Assembly (NCBI RefSeq): GCF_021134715.1
Contig: NC_060026.1
Span: 9,849,001 to 9,913,000 of the forward strand
DNA from: Daphnia pulex
Lineage: Eukaryota; Arthropoda; Branchiopoda; Diplostraca; Daphniidae
Length of the DNA stretch: 64,000 nt
Reading direction: 5' to 3'
Shown here in pieces: positions 52,966 to 63,839 of the stretch. Positions within the stretch are counted from its first letter, which is position 1; each line of letters starts with the position of its first letter. Below the pieces are notes generated by a model. The model was not told where the DNA came from, searched no databases, and worked only from the letters and a program-made list of their open reading frames with translations. The translations under genes were made by a program, and so were the position numbers.

Positions 52966-53345
52966 CGTTCAGACTACAGCCTTTTTGAGCGTTTTACGTA
53001 CTACGTATAACGTTTTTACGCTCTGAGTTACGTAGTTGCGAACGGAAGAATGTTCAGACACAACGCTTTACGTAGTCAAAACGAAGTCAAAATTGAGCGT
53101 ACGTAAAAATGAGATTGATCGAAGTCGAGCGTTTTACGTATCCGTTTTGCAATACGCTTCACGCCATTCTTTTGTTTTCCCTGAGTTCTCCCCCTGTTTC
53201 CCATAAGTTAACAGTGTAGTCTGAACAGGCTACGAACAATTTTTCGTAAGTTTTGATTCGTAAAAAATGAAGCAAAATTTACGAAGTACAAACGTAAATT
53301 TTTAACGTAATACGTTATACGTAGAAAAGAGCTCTAGTCTGAACG
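52966..53345. mobile_element. MITE with CGTTCAGACTA ends
   Basis: This 380-base element begins CGTTCAGACTACAGC and ends in the near reverse complement GCTCTAGTCTGAACG. The interior repeats TTTTACGTA/TACGTAAA-type words in both orientations, so the whole piece can fold on itself. It has no ORF. Target duplication is not clear. Confidence 0.7.
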
Positions 53346-53764
53346 ATACTAAAGGCGTTTTCTTACAGTTAAAATTCTTTCCGTCATTCTATTCGTGAAC
53401 AAATTTGAGTTTGTAACCGTCTATGTGGATTTCAAAAAAATTCCGAAGTAAACATTTGTAGAGAAGGTCCTCTGACTGGAGACTGGTTTAAACGACTTCC
53501 AGCCGCAATTTAGCTTCGGCGTTTGATTTTTAGTAAGCGGGAAATTTGGTGACATCCCCTGAATTTAACCGGGGTTTCTGTAACTTCGTCAATGATTGTT
53601 ATATTTTCATATTTCTGATATTCCCATCCCAGTTTTATCTCTTTTATTTTTCTTTCCCTTTCGTGAAATATCTGCCTTTTAACAGTTGGGGCGTTTCCCC
53701 TTGTTATTCCCCGTTGTGCAATTTGATTTCCAGGAGATTTTTCTGTTCAGAGTTCTGCAGAGAT

Positions 53765-53859
53765 ATGAGCGAACCATTGGACCATAGGGAATTAATTTCC
53801 GTTCCATGCACGAAATCCCTGAAAAATCCCTTGCTCAATTGGTTTTCTAAAAAAAGAGG
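53765..53859 (+). CDS. Possible first coding exon, function unknown
   Basis: After a TTTCCAG acceptor (near 53730), an ATG opens MSEPLDHRELISVPCTKSLK and continues LNWFSKKR to an AGAG-GTAAGA donor. The context looks like a real 5' exon with an upstream UTR intron, but no following exon was found before the Gypsy-type fragment. Confidence 0.3.
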
Positions 53860-53869
53860 TAAGAATTAA

Positions 53870-54694
53870 CAGTTTTCCTCTTCCTTCATGTCAATTCAAG
53901 GAAGTATATCCGTAATTATCCTCTTTTCCGTAGATTGAATTTTTTATTGTCGCTGTGACACACTCCAACGTGTGCGTTATAACAGTGTACTAGCAGCAGC
54001 AGTTGTTGCCTCAGCTAATTCGTTGTTATAGTGGACACACGTCCGACGGTTTTAGCGATATAACCATTCTTCTTTTAACCCCCTTTTTTGTTACCAAGGG
54101 TCTGGGTAGGCCATCCACTTCCTGTTCTTTGTCATTAATTTTCTCGTTATGCACTCTCATGTCATTTGACGGCTTTCCCTTTCGTACCCATTGAGCAGCG
54201 TGCCCTTGATCGATTTTACCATTTTATCGAGCTGGTGGTTTCACTAGCGTATTCCCCTTCCTTCATTGCTTCCCTAAAAAAAATGTTGGGAAACTGAAAA
54301 GAGGAGGGAAAGAGAGGGCGATAGTCAACAGAAAAAAGGTAGGCGTAGGCCTAACGTATCCCTTTTTTTAGGGGCAATGAGTACCGACCGACCATAAGAT
54401 ATCAAATGTTATTAAGCTGTGGAGTTCTAAAAGAAAACAAATGAGGAGCCACAGATATCTTAAAAACGAAGAGAGAGAGAATGAAGAATGAAATGTAACC
54501 TCTATGCAAGGGGGTAGCATTAGGAAAAAAAATTTGGGGGGCGGTTGAAAGGAAGGTGTTAAAAAAGGTAATAAAATAATAATAATAAATAGAAAAAAAT
54601 GTCGTTTCAGTTTACTGCAAGCATTTCATCACAAATTCTCTAGGTAATGAGGAGAGGAAACTTATCAGGAGAGAGCAAATATAATATGCCCAGA
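53870..54694. other. Intergenic stretch without recognisable gene
   Basis: Purine-rich low-complexity sequence (54290-54560); nothing recognisable. Confidence 0.4.
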
Positions 54695-54765
54695 GTAAAG
54701 ATGGGAGAAACTTAAAAGAAAAAAATTTATCTCTCCCTTTTTTTATAAATTTCTCCCATCTTTAC
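54695..54765. repeat. Perfect 16-base inverted repeat
   Basis: GTAAAGATGGGAGAAA at 54695-54710 and its exact reverse complement at 54750-54765 are separated by 39 bases. It lies just upstream of the Gypsy-type fragment. Confidence 0.85.
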
Positions 54766-54779
54766 TTTCTTTTCACAGC

Positions 54780-56560
54780 CACTATCGACTGGTCCGCAGA
54801 CGATGGTTCATCTCGCCCCATGGAAACCACCATTCACGTATTGTAAAACCTTCAGCAGCCAGTTTTATGCTCAGCGACACAGCGTCAACTAGGCATTTTA
54901 CACGACAGCTACCCGCAAGCCCGCATTTACCAACTCTCTTCGCCGACTTCACCATACCCGTCCGACGCACAGAAGGAAGAAAATCTGACGTCTCTGATGG
55001 CCGAATTTCCAAAAATATTTTACGGCGTTTGCACAGTCATGGATGGCCCACCCTAACGTTTTGTTTTACGTGACGATGCCATCCCGGTGAAAATTAGCGG
55101 ATCTCGCCTTATTTCGGAGCCACTAAAAATCTTGTTCCGCGAAGAACTCAACGCTCAAATCGACCAAGTCCATCATCCGAAAGGTCCCACCCAAAGCTGT
55201 AACACCGTGGATCCACAGAGTCTGATTTTTTCCAAAGAAAAAGGGCGGCGTTTGCTTTTGCCCTGACTACCGACCGCTGAACAAATTTCCCATTGGAGCT
55301 AAATTCGAAAATCCTACGCCGTTCCAGTCAGTTCACTCCATCCCACAGAGTATTCGCTTCTTCACCGTGGTAGACGCCCTCAAAGGATACCACCAGTGAG
55401 CACTTTGCGAGGAGTCTATGGCCCTTACGACTTTCTCCACCCCGAAGGTTTACACCAATACACGAGACTTCCGATGGGGATTTCGCACGCTAGAGACGAC
55501 TATGGGGGCCGATTTCATGAAATTTTTGGTCATATCCCCCAACACCTCACGATGCATGGATGACATCATAATCTTCTCCCGTACTTACGAAGAACATATC
55601 TGCCTCCTCCGTCTGCTTTTCCGCACTGCTGACAAACACAACGTATCCTTTAATAAAAATAAGACAGTATTCGCATCACACACCGGAGTGTTTGCAGGAT
55701 ACGTGGTATCGGAGCACGGATTTTGTCCCAACCACGCTCTTACTCAAGCGATTCGTGAATTCCCGCAGTCCTCCAATGTAACCGATCTTCGTTCTTTTTT
55801 TGAGCTCTGCCAACAAGTCGGGAATTTCAGCCCGATGATAGCAGCAGCCTCGTGCCACTTACCCCGCTCCTCAAAAAAACCATCGCTTGGGATTGGACCC
55901 CAGATCACGAAGCCGCATTTGTCGTTGCAAGAACAGAACTGGCAATAGTTCCCGAATTAGCATTTTACGGCCCAGGCCACCCGACAGCCCTGTACGTTAA
56001 TTCCGCCAGTTTCTGAAAGGACTCACATCGTTTGATCTATTTACCGATCATAGACCACTAGTGCCCATCTTAAATGATTACGCGTTGGAAAAACTGGATA
56101 ACCAGCGCCTACTGCGCCTTTGCCTCCAGATGTCAAGCTGCGTCTTCAACACCAAATGGATTCCCGGTAAACTCAACATCGAGGTCGACGCATTTTATCG
56201 CTTCCCAGTTTCTCACGGCAGCGTCGCAGACAAACTCGGCGAAAGCCCATCGATTTTCACAGCCCGCACTGCCGTCGTCGATATCATCACAGGATTAGCA
56301 TCAACGGCCATCCTACTCCGAATGATACCTATAAGTAGCACCCTTTTCTTTTCCCATTCACCAGTCGTAAAGTTTCATCCAGCAAACGAATTAAGGTTAC
56401 ATTTGGTTAGTTCTAAAATGCCGAGACCGAAGAAAACTGCCATCCACGAATCTCAACCGATCATACAGATTAAGAATCTGCAACTAGATTGTGAAAGGTT
56501 AAATAATTCCAATGAATTCTTAATTATTTTAAATAAGCCTCCATTAAACCTTTCAGTGTG
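54780..56560 (+). mobile_element. Gypsy-type (Ty3-like) pol fragment, broken
   Basis: Translation in several frames shows parts in Gypsy order: a retropepsin-like N-terminal region, reverse transcriptase (RT palm around 55430-55680, with CMDDIIIFSRTYEEH), then RNase H (near 56040-56200, with the LFTDHRPL type motif and WIPGKLNIEVDAF). It is a fossil with several breaks; integrase is not seen. LTRs are not clearly defined. The moderate decay suggests intermediate age. Confidence 0.8.
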
Positions 56561-56564
56561 TTAA

Positions 56565-57440
56565 TCACCGGCCGCCTTCTATCAAAAAGTACCATCAACA
56601 CGACCGCAACACAGCCCGATTTCGGTTCTCTCTAAGCTCCGGCTTTTCTCATTTCCTTCCATGGGTACTGAGCTGTAAAGGAACCCTTTTTGGAGGCCCA
56701 CGGCAGGCTAAAGTCTTAGCCTCAGCGAAAAAGTAGCTTCCCGTTGAATCCCCTTTTGGGAAATTTAACATGGTATAATTGACCTTAATTTTTCAATTGC
56801 CAATTGTTCAGCGTTTAATCACCAATAATTTTCAACCACTTTTATGTTCAAGTTGTTTATAAATTTATATACCCCCGACTCCTTTTTCTGTTCTCCATTC
56901 GTCCACTTAAAAAAACACCTTTGTCCCGATTGTTCATTATTGGGCTCTTCGTGGTCAGATTTGTTTTGCAGTATTATCTGGCAACGCAGAGTGGCGAAGC
57001 AGATGCGGCATGTGTTTAAAAAGAACACAAAGTAATGCTAAGAGCTTGCTTACTAGGAGTAAGCACAGTTGTCAGTTAGTACTTAGACTGCTGACTTATT
57101 TATTCTTACGATTTAGGATCTCACTAGGAGGGAAAAAGCAGAATAAATTTACTCTTCTCGTATCCATGGCTCAGAATTAAAAGAATGCTTTTGCTAGTTG
57201 GCTGTACGTGGTAGATTCGATTTACGTTGCCATGGTTACCGTTTTTAGCTTCAGCCTTAGTCTTATTGAAAAAGGACTACTTTGGCGACCCATAAATAGA
57301 ACGGGTTAAACTAGGAAGATAGAGTTAGTTTGAAATACAGAGCCGCGTTGCATCTAGATCACAAACAAGTTCCAGATTTTTCGAATAACTTAAAATCTGT
57401 TAAATCTTAAATTAAAAATCATTTATTTTTTTATTTTGAC
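56565..57440. other. Non-coding stretch after the Gypsy-type fragment, possibly LTR-derived
   Basis: No gene is recognisable. Around 57040-57370 the sequence has promoter-like features (ATAAATAGAACGGG near 57293), which would fit an old LTR, but I found no partner LTR in the window. Confidence 0.3.
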
Positions 57441-57447
57441 CGTTTTC

Positions 57448-57554
57448 TCCCCTCGTGCAGAGTTGTCGCATCATTCCAAATCCCCGCCAACTGTAACAAA
57501 AAAGGGAAAAAACAAATACAGATTTGGGATGATGCGACAACTCTGCACGAGGGG
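57448..57554. repeat. Foldback (inverted repeat) of ~35-base arms
   Basis: The arms TCCCCTCGTGCAGAGTTGTC... (57448-57482) and ...GACAACTCTGCACGAGGGGA (57521-57554) pair with one mismatch around a 38-base loop. It is probably a tiny foldback MITE. Confidence 0.85.
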
Positions 57555-58022
57555 AAATGAGAGAAGAAAACTGCTAAAAGAATTTGGTTCTTTCCTTGTA
57601 TAATGACAAATCATCTGTAAACATGTCTATTCTAGAAATAAAAAGGAGTCGTCTGTTACATAGCAATATGCTGCTGAATAAAACAATACGTATTAAAAAT
57701 TCAATTTTTTTTATCTAGTAATATAAAAAACAGTGAAAATCATCGCGTGGATTTACCTTTTTCACTAACTTTCAAACATACTTTTAAGAAAAACCCAAAT
57801 CTTGTAATAATTTCTTTGCAATAATAAAAAAGCACCGGACACCCCCTTGATTACATCTAAATTGTTTTACATTAACATATTTTAAAAGCAGAGAGAACTA
57901 CAGTTCAGAAATTATTAGCAAATTCTTTATCACCATTCCTTCAAACTAGTTGTCAGTTTAAAACAAACCTGTTTGGGATACTGAAAGCCTCCTAGCACCC
58001 AGGAACCTGACAGACAGCCCTG

Positions 58023-58154
58023 TTACACAGGGCGAGATAGAGGTTCTTGTTTGATCTGGAGCTCCGTCGCCTCCGGATGGGCTGGTGTATCCTTCGCTTG
58101 AGCTATTGCGTCCAGGTTGACCGTCATCTCTGGAAATTTATACTTCACCGCCGC
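58023..58154 (-). CDS. Possible terminal exon, function unknown
   Basis: After a minus-strand acceptor (TTATTGCAG) an open frame of 43 codons runs to TAA, encoding AAVKYKFPEMTVNLDAIAQA and ending LQIKQEPLSRPV. It may be the 3' exon of the OTU-like locus upstream, but the phase does not join neatly with the frame ending at 58437. Confidence 0.35.
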   Translation of the reverse strand, partial: AAVKYKFPEMTVNLDAIAQAKDTPAHPEATELQIKQEPLSRPV

Positions 58155-58436
58155 CTGCAATAATTTAAAATTTTGAGTATCACGATGTCAAATGTTAAAC
58201 TTTCAGTAGGAGATGAGCATAGATGAGCATATATTCGAAATTCTCTCTTCTCTCTCTCTCTGAAGAGAGAACAAAAAAAAAGCGGAAACAATTTAAAGAA
58301 AAAAAAAAACGTAGCCGAGCTCAGAACTGAATTTCAATCATCTTACGTGAAAGAAAGACTTCAATAAAAAATTGGGGGGGGGGGGGGGAAGGAGGAGCCA
58401 AGAAAAAGTAAGACCTTTAAAGGGATTGATTGATCC

Positions 58437-59710
58437 TTAACCAACGGCAGCAGAAACAGCAGCTCTTCCTTCGCATTTTACACTGTAATAGTGGTTGTAG
58501 CTGTTGTAAGCTACTTGAACAGTGGGAAGAAGACTTTCTGTATTTTCAAGGAAATGGTGACTTCCATCCGGTTGGAAAATCTTCACAGAAACTTGCCGAA
58601 AATAGTTACGTTGAAAATTATTGATCGACAAACAGGAGTACAAAGAAATTTGGTGAAACTTTCGCAAAACAGCATAGACAAGTGTGTTGATTTTGAACGC
58701 AGTAGAAAGACAAGAACATGAAACTAACTGAATTATTTAGAAAAGGAAGAACATTAAACTCACTTTGAACTCTTTGGAAAACGCAGCAAGCACGTGATGG
58801 TCAACGTATGTTCCATCTTTTCCAAGTTCTTTACTGTTTTCAAGTAAACAAAAATTGTAATGATTTGGCAAAAAATTGATGATGATTAAAAAAAAACACA
58901 AAATACCGTATTTGGTAAAGGATTCCTTTGCAGTGTGAAATGGTTTATAAAAGTTGGAGTTCAACTCAATATGTTCAACGACGGTTTGTCTAATGTAGAA
59001 ATGGTAGTCCATAACACCGTATTTTGGAGTGCCAGAGCGTAGAACAAAAAATTTCTGAAAGGAAAAACAAATTGTCGATGTCTTAGAAAAAACCAATTGT
59101 TATTTTTAATGGAGATTTACCCATCAGCCGGAACTAGTACCAATTCCAAATTCATGGCTTGCAAAGACGTCGACAGCTGCTCTTCGAATTGCAGAAACTT
59201 TATGCGGTGATCTTCGGGACTGGACGAGGGGAAAAACCGCCCGGAGACGGACAGTGACGACGGACAGACGGACGTGTTCGAGACGGAAGAATGACCATTA
59301 TCCGATTAAGAGACCACTGCCGGATCGTCTGGAACGTAGACGACAGGAGAGGTAAATTCACTGGAGACTGGAGCGTTGTCGACGGGTTTGTCCGGCTCTT
59401 CCACGGATATTCCACAGCTTTGGCGACGACTACTGACTTCGACTACGACTGAATCATCAACTTCCGAAACAAATTGAATTGCACTCTCCGAGATGAAGAG
59501 TTGACTCTCGTTTCCTCGAATTGTGTTAGCGCATAGGGCCAAAGAACTAGTTTCGGAATGAACAACTTGGTTTTCGGAAGCGGCCTTTGGTAACGGATCT
59601 TGAGTCACCGCAGCAGTCTCGTTTTGGTTTCTGTTGTGTCTACTAAATTTGATTGAAAGTTTGATTTTTTCCCAAACAACTGTCGCTTCTGACTGTGAAT
59701 TCACGGGCAA
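58437..59710 (-). pseudogene. OTU-family cysteine protease-like pseudogene
   Basis: Exon 1 is 59710-59121 (Ser/Thr-rich N-terminal region, then SPEDHRIKFLQFEEQL and LELVLVPADG). After an intron, exon 2 starts at 59054 and completes the OTU catalytic motif as DGNFLFYALALQ, where active family members have DGNCLF: the nucleophile Cys codon reads TTT. The following IRQTVVEHIELNSNFYKPF lies in another frame, and exon 1 has an in-frame TAA at 59306-59308. A 3' part (58437-58620) carries IFQPDGSHHFLENTES and YNSYNHYYSVKCE with the family's C-terminal His region. OTU enzymes cleave ubiquitin chains; this copy cannot be catalytic and is probably dead. Confidence 0.7.
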
Positions 59711-59719
59711 CCTTTCCCT

Positions 59720-60228
59720 GCTGGCCTTGCTATTTTGATTTCGACTCTATTCGGCGACTCTCTTTGTCAAGGTAATTCGCCCATTTTGCTTGTTGGTTTT
59801 TGTGTCACGTTTACTCCTCGTGTCGCCCACGTTTGCTAGCCAGTTACCTTGTGATTGAATGAGCCCGTAACTCACATCACACACACTGTTAATTGAAAAA
59901 TATGTGATGCATTGTCTGTGTGAGGTGGTGTGCTGTAAATTGGTTTAACCATTTAACACGAATCGTGCTTTTCTCTGTTGCAATCCCCTTCTTCCCCCCC
60001 CCCCCCCCCAACCTCAAAAAGCTTAAACATGGCCGCCATGTTTCATGGCCACGTGTTTGAGGACCAACTTAAAAAAAAATTGAATTTGTTACGCGTAGGC
60101 TTGTTTCACTTGACTGCTAGTTGCGTCCTTTTATTATTTTAAATCAATCAATCGTAAGTGTGACGTTGTTATTTAACGTTAAATTATTTCTTCTTAATAT
60201 TGTTTTTTTTTTTCTTTTTTTGGGCCAG
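59720..60228. other. Intergenic stretch / putative promoter region
   Basis: Lies between the divergent OTU-like and SPOC-like loci. It contains a C-run (59994-60010), the palindrome AACATGGCCGCCATGTT near 60028, and a long T-rich tract ending in an acceptor at 60228. No coding capacity. Confidence 0.4.
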
Positions 60229-60292
60229 ACTACTTCTCCTGGTTTGCCGTCAATTACTCCTGCGCCGTCCACCACCGTTTGTTAAAACTAGA

Positions 60293-62179
60293 ATGTCTCC
60301 ACCTCACGATCGGCGTTGGGGGAATGCCCGAGTGTGCAAGCCGGCCACAACATCATCTTTCAATGCGGCCTCTTCTTCAAACGGTAAGTGTTTTCTTTTA
60401 TTTCTTAGCTTCCTCTGTTAAAACAATTATTGCGTGAGCAAGGGGAAAAAGGAAGAGTGAGTGGGCACGCAATGCTGGTTGCTTTTTGTTTTTCTACTTT
60501 TTGATGGTATGCCGTTGCAACGGGAGCGGAGTCGGGGCAGCGCGTGACTTGCGCTGCTCGACACTCTTTACAAGAGTGGTGACAAATTTTATCCTGGTAT
60601 TCCACCCGATGGACGGCCGTGTGGTTGGTGTTCCTTATTTTGACGGCATTGTCGTTGAAACGGGAGCGGAGTCGGGGCAGCGCGTGACTTGCGCTGTCCG
60701 ACACTCTTTACAAGAGTGGTAAAAAATTGTTCTTCCCTAGTACTCCACCCGATGGACGGCCCTGTGATGGCTGTTCCTTATTTTTGGAAGGCATTGCCTT
60801 TGAAACGGGAGCGGAGTCGGGGCAGCGCGTGACTTGCGCTGTCCGACACTCTTTACAAGAGTGGGTAAAACTTTTTCTTCCCTAGTACTCCACCCGATGG
60901 ACGGCCCTGTGATGGCTGTTCCTCTTTTTTTGAAGGCATTGCCGTTCTAATGGGAGCGGAATATTGAAAATGCGTGGCGGGAAATGTTGCACTCTTGTTT
61001 TTTTTTGGTCGTGCTAATTCTTCATGTTTTTATTTCATTGTCAATTACGGATGACTCGATATATCATGGTGTCAGTCTACGGGGAAGGAGCAAGCAGCGT
61101 GTGCCGTCCCACCGCAGTGTCGGAGGCAGTCTCGGCGGTTTCTGCCGGTGTTGACTCTCTACGTCTCGACTCGCGTCCCAAGGAACGCACATCCGAATGT
61201 CACAAATCTGAAACTGGTATTCTATTCGTTGCCGTTCAGGTTCTGTTGTTGAATAATCATGTTTTTCCTTCCAATTATAGCGTCACACAGTGAAGATCCA
61301 GAAAGGAACCAAAGTAAGGAGCTGTCTGGTAATGCGATAGATAAAACTGGAATGGTATTTGCCAAAACGAAAAGGGACAGAATCTATTGGAGTGGAACAC
61401 TGACTCTATGCAAAGGGCATTAAAGGTTGGCTTCGATTGCGTGAATGTAAGTATTCCGATCAGGTCCAAGTATTTGATACGCAATTATCTTGTTTGTTAT
61501 ATTTTTGCAGGATTATTCAGCTGAATTTTTGCCGCTAATTGTAATGCCAACATCTCTAAAGATCGTGGGCGAGGGGAAATTGGAGAGGTTTGCCGCTTAC
61601 TTCAACTTAGCACCCTTCTCGATTGGCGAACGCGTCGTCGTTTTCCAAATTACTCCCTTTAGTGAAATGGACCTCCCCGCTTATAAATTTGTTTATGACA
61701 GTTTAAGTGAAGTTTCCACGGTTGGCATCATCCACAACCACCGACACCGCATTCTACCGCCGCCAGTCAACACCTTATGCGTTTTTCCCCTTGGCAAAGA
61801 CGGGTCTTACCCGTGTGGTTTGGCGGACTACGTAAAACCAGGTACGTTGAATTTGCAATTTGTGTTTTAAATTTGTTTCATTTCTAAATAGTTAAATTTA
61901 TTTTTTATATTCCGTTTTCCAGTGTTACGAAAAGACCGTAAAGCAGATTTTATGATGGCTGTTGCGGTTTTGAGCAATCCACTGTTTGAAAAATATCGTA
62001 ATATGACCATCGATGATTCGGTGGAACAAATTCAAGCGGTCGATGCTAATTCAACCGAGTTGGAAAATGTATTGCCAAAGGTAGAAATTACCAGAATTGC
62101 AACAGCCACGCCAACTGCTGATACTTTAATCGATGGTCGGACTTCTCCAAATGTGAGAAAGATTCAGCCAAAATCGTAA
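60293..62179 (+). pseudogene. SPOC-domain gene with an apparent frameshift
   Basis: Exons 60293-60383, 61076-61216, 61281-61446, 61511-61841 and 61923-62179 have good GT-AG borders. The SPOC domain, the phospho-CTD/protein-binding domain of the PHF3/DIDO/SPEN group, covers exons 3-5: IYWSGTLTL, then FAAYFNLAPFSIGERVVVFQ, then ILPPPVNTLCVFPLGKDGSY and KADFMMAVAVLSNP. Exons 1-2 fit in phase, and exons 4-5 form a clean 195-codon frame to the stop. Exon 3 is off by one base: the W-x-G strand and the next segment (ALKVGFDCVN) are in different frames, near 61400. This is either a real disabling change, a missed splice form or an assembly error. Confidence 0.65.
60508..60960. repeat. Three tandem ~142-base repeats in the SPOC-gene first intron
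   Basis: Repeat units begin near 60508, 60649 and 60791, with a partial fourth near 60936. Each full unit has GGGAGCGGAGTCGGGGCAGC, a hairpin CAGCGC-GTGACTT-GCGCTG (first two pairs vary), the hairpin CACTCTTTACAAGAGTG, and CCACCCGATGGACGGCC. Confidence 0.9.
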
Positions 62180-62237
62180 AATTGCAATAAACATGAATCG
62201 AATTGTCCTACTCGCGGTGGACCAATAACGCGTTCGA

Positions 62238-62546
62238 GTATCAGAAACCAACAATCTACGTTGAAGACACCCACCACTTACCACAGCAACGATGACCTCG
62301 CTAGTGCTGACGTAGATCAGACTGGAATTCGGATTACTAGTAACACAAATGAAAAGGATCAAAAAAGTATTCCTCCGGGTGACGTTGTGACTTTGCCTGC
62401 ATCGGGGCCGACATCAAAAACTGTGATGCCAAAGGTTAGACCTTCTCCTTCTTCCAGCTCTGGCCTATTACATCGGATGGCGGCCTCAAACAGAAGTCCC
62501 TCCTAGGCACCCATGCGTCGTCCGGCAAACCGAAGGAAGATCGGGT
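62238..62546 (+). pseudogene. Degraded copy of the following gene's N-terminal repeat
   Basis: The frame at 62261-62506 contains TLPASGPTSKTVMPKVRPSP, which matches TLPASGPTGKIMKPKVRTSP at about 62710-62770. The two stretches stay alike for about 180 bases (through AAACCGAAGGAAGA and GTGAAAAG), but the first copy leaves frame after SNRSPS. Confidence 0.6.
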
Positions 62547-63833
62547 GTGAAAAGCTTTGAAGAGGTTCTTCGGCAAGCCTCTGGTGAAAAGTGCCAAACT
62601 AGCCGTTCCATCAAAACAACAAAGGTAACATCTGTGAAAGCGGTGGTGCCCGTCCTGCCGAAAGACGCACCAGGGAAAAAGAAAGGTTACAACCCTGGAC
62701 GTGAGCCTTTTGCAACTTTGCCTGCATCGGGGCCGACAGGAAAAATTATGAAGCCAAAGGTTAGAACCTCTCCTTCTTCCAGCTCTGACGTAAAATCTGT
62801 CTCACCGTTTGGAGGCCTCAACCAGAAGTCTTCCACCGGCACCCATACGCCGTCCAGCAAACCGAAGGAAGATTCGGGTGTGAAAAGCTTTCAGCTTTCA
62901 GCTTTTAGTGTGAAAAGCTTCAGCAAGCCTCTGGTGAAAAGCGCCATAGCAATGTCCGAGGAAAAAAGAAAAAAATTAACAGCGCCAGCAGAGGAAGCTT
63001 TTACTCAGTTATCAACTGGGGAAGGGAATCTACACAAGGTCTCTGCCGAAAAACGTAAATATCAAACACCGGATCAGAGTCATTCCGACGATCACAAATT
63101 GGCCAAGGTGGACGACGACATGAAACGACGAAGGAGAGTGACGGAGAGGACTGACGCTAAAAGCTCTCCCGCTAAAGTGTCAAAACTGAGCACCACGGAC
63201 TTTACGAAAATAAGGTTGCGCGCGAGAGACAAACTATGTGTAGCGCTGACGAAAGTTTTAGTGACGGACGCAGTCTGTGGCAAGGTGGCGCAAGAAATAG
63301 CGCAATCGATATATTCTCTTCACAGCGAGAATTGTGGCGTAGAGTACAAGCAGAAGTACAAGGCTCTCGCGAGAAATATTGAATTTTTCGATAACTTGGA
63401 CTTGATTCGCCGATTAGTGGCCAGGAAACTGTTACCCGGTAAAGTTTAGATTGCTTTTGTCTTCTTTCAACATAGCCTTGTTAGTTCTAACGTTTAATTT
63501 TTAATTGACGTTTTTGTATTTTGTTTTTATTCCGTAGATGACTTTGTGAGAATGCAACTGTGCCAACCGGAAAGCAAGAAAACGGCTGCTGCGCGCCAAA
63601 AACGAGACGAGCACACAGTGGAAGAAATAGTAAAAAACGAGACGTTGACACTCAGACCGCCATCCGCTTTTCCTGTCGCTGTCATAAATCCCGAAATGCG
63701 CCCCAATTCTGAATCTGCTGCTGACGGCCAGCGCCCGGCAAGTCATCAACATGACCGCGAATTATCCGCACCCGCGTCGAAGGACAACCTACTCTGTAAA
63801 TTACTGGGCAAGGTAACATCTGAATTCCCATGA
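62547..63833 (+). CDS. TFIIS-middle-domain protein (PHF3/DIDO-like)
   Basis: Exon 62547-63438 and exon 63538-63833 join across a 99-base GT-AG intron to 395 codons; the 5' end may extend upstream. The N-terminal two-thirds is disordered, rich in K/S/P. Residues ~213-330 form a TFIIS middle domain: RLRARDKLCVALTKVL, then YKQKYKALARNIEFFDNLDL, IRRLVARKLLPDDFVRMQL and a following basic stretch, as in DIDO, PHF3 and TFIIS, where it contacts RNA polymerase II. The last codons may be intronic, since GGCAAG-GTAACA is a possible donor and the gene could continue past the window. Its SPOC partner domain is found upstream instead of downstream. Confidence 0.75.
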
Positions 63834-63839
63834 CAGAAA

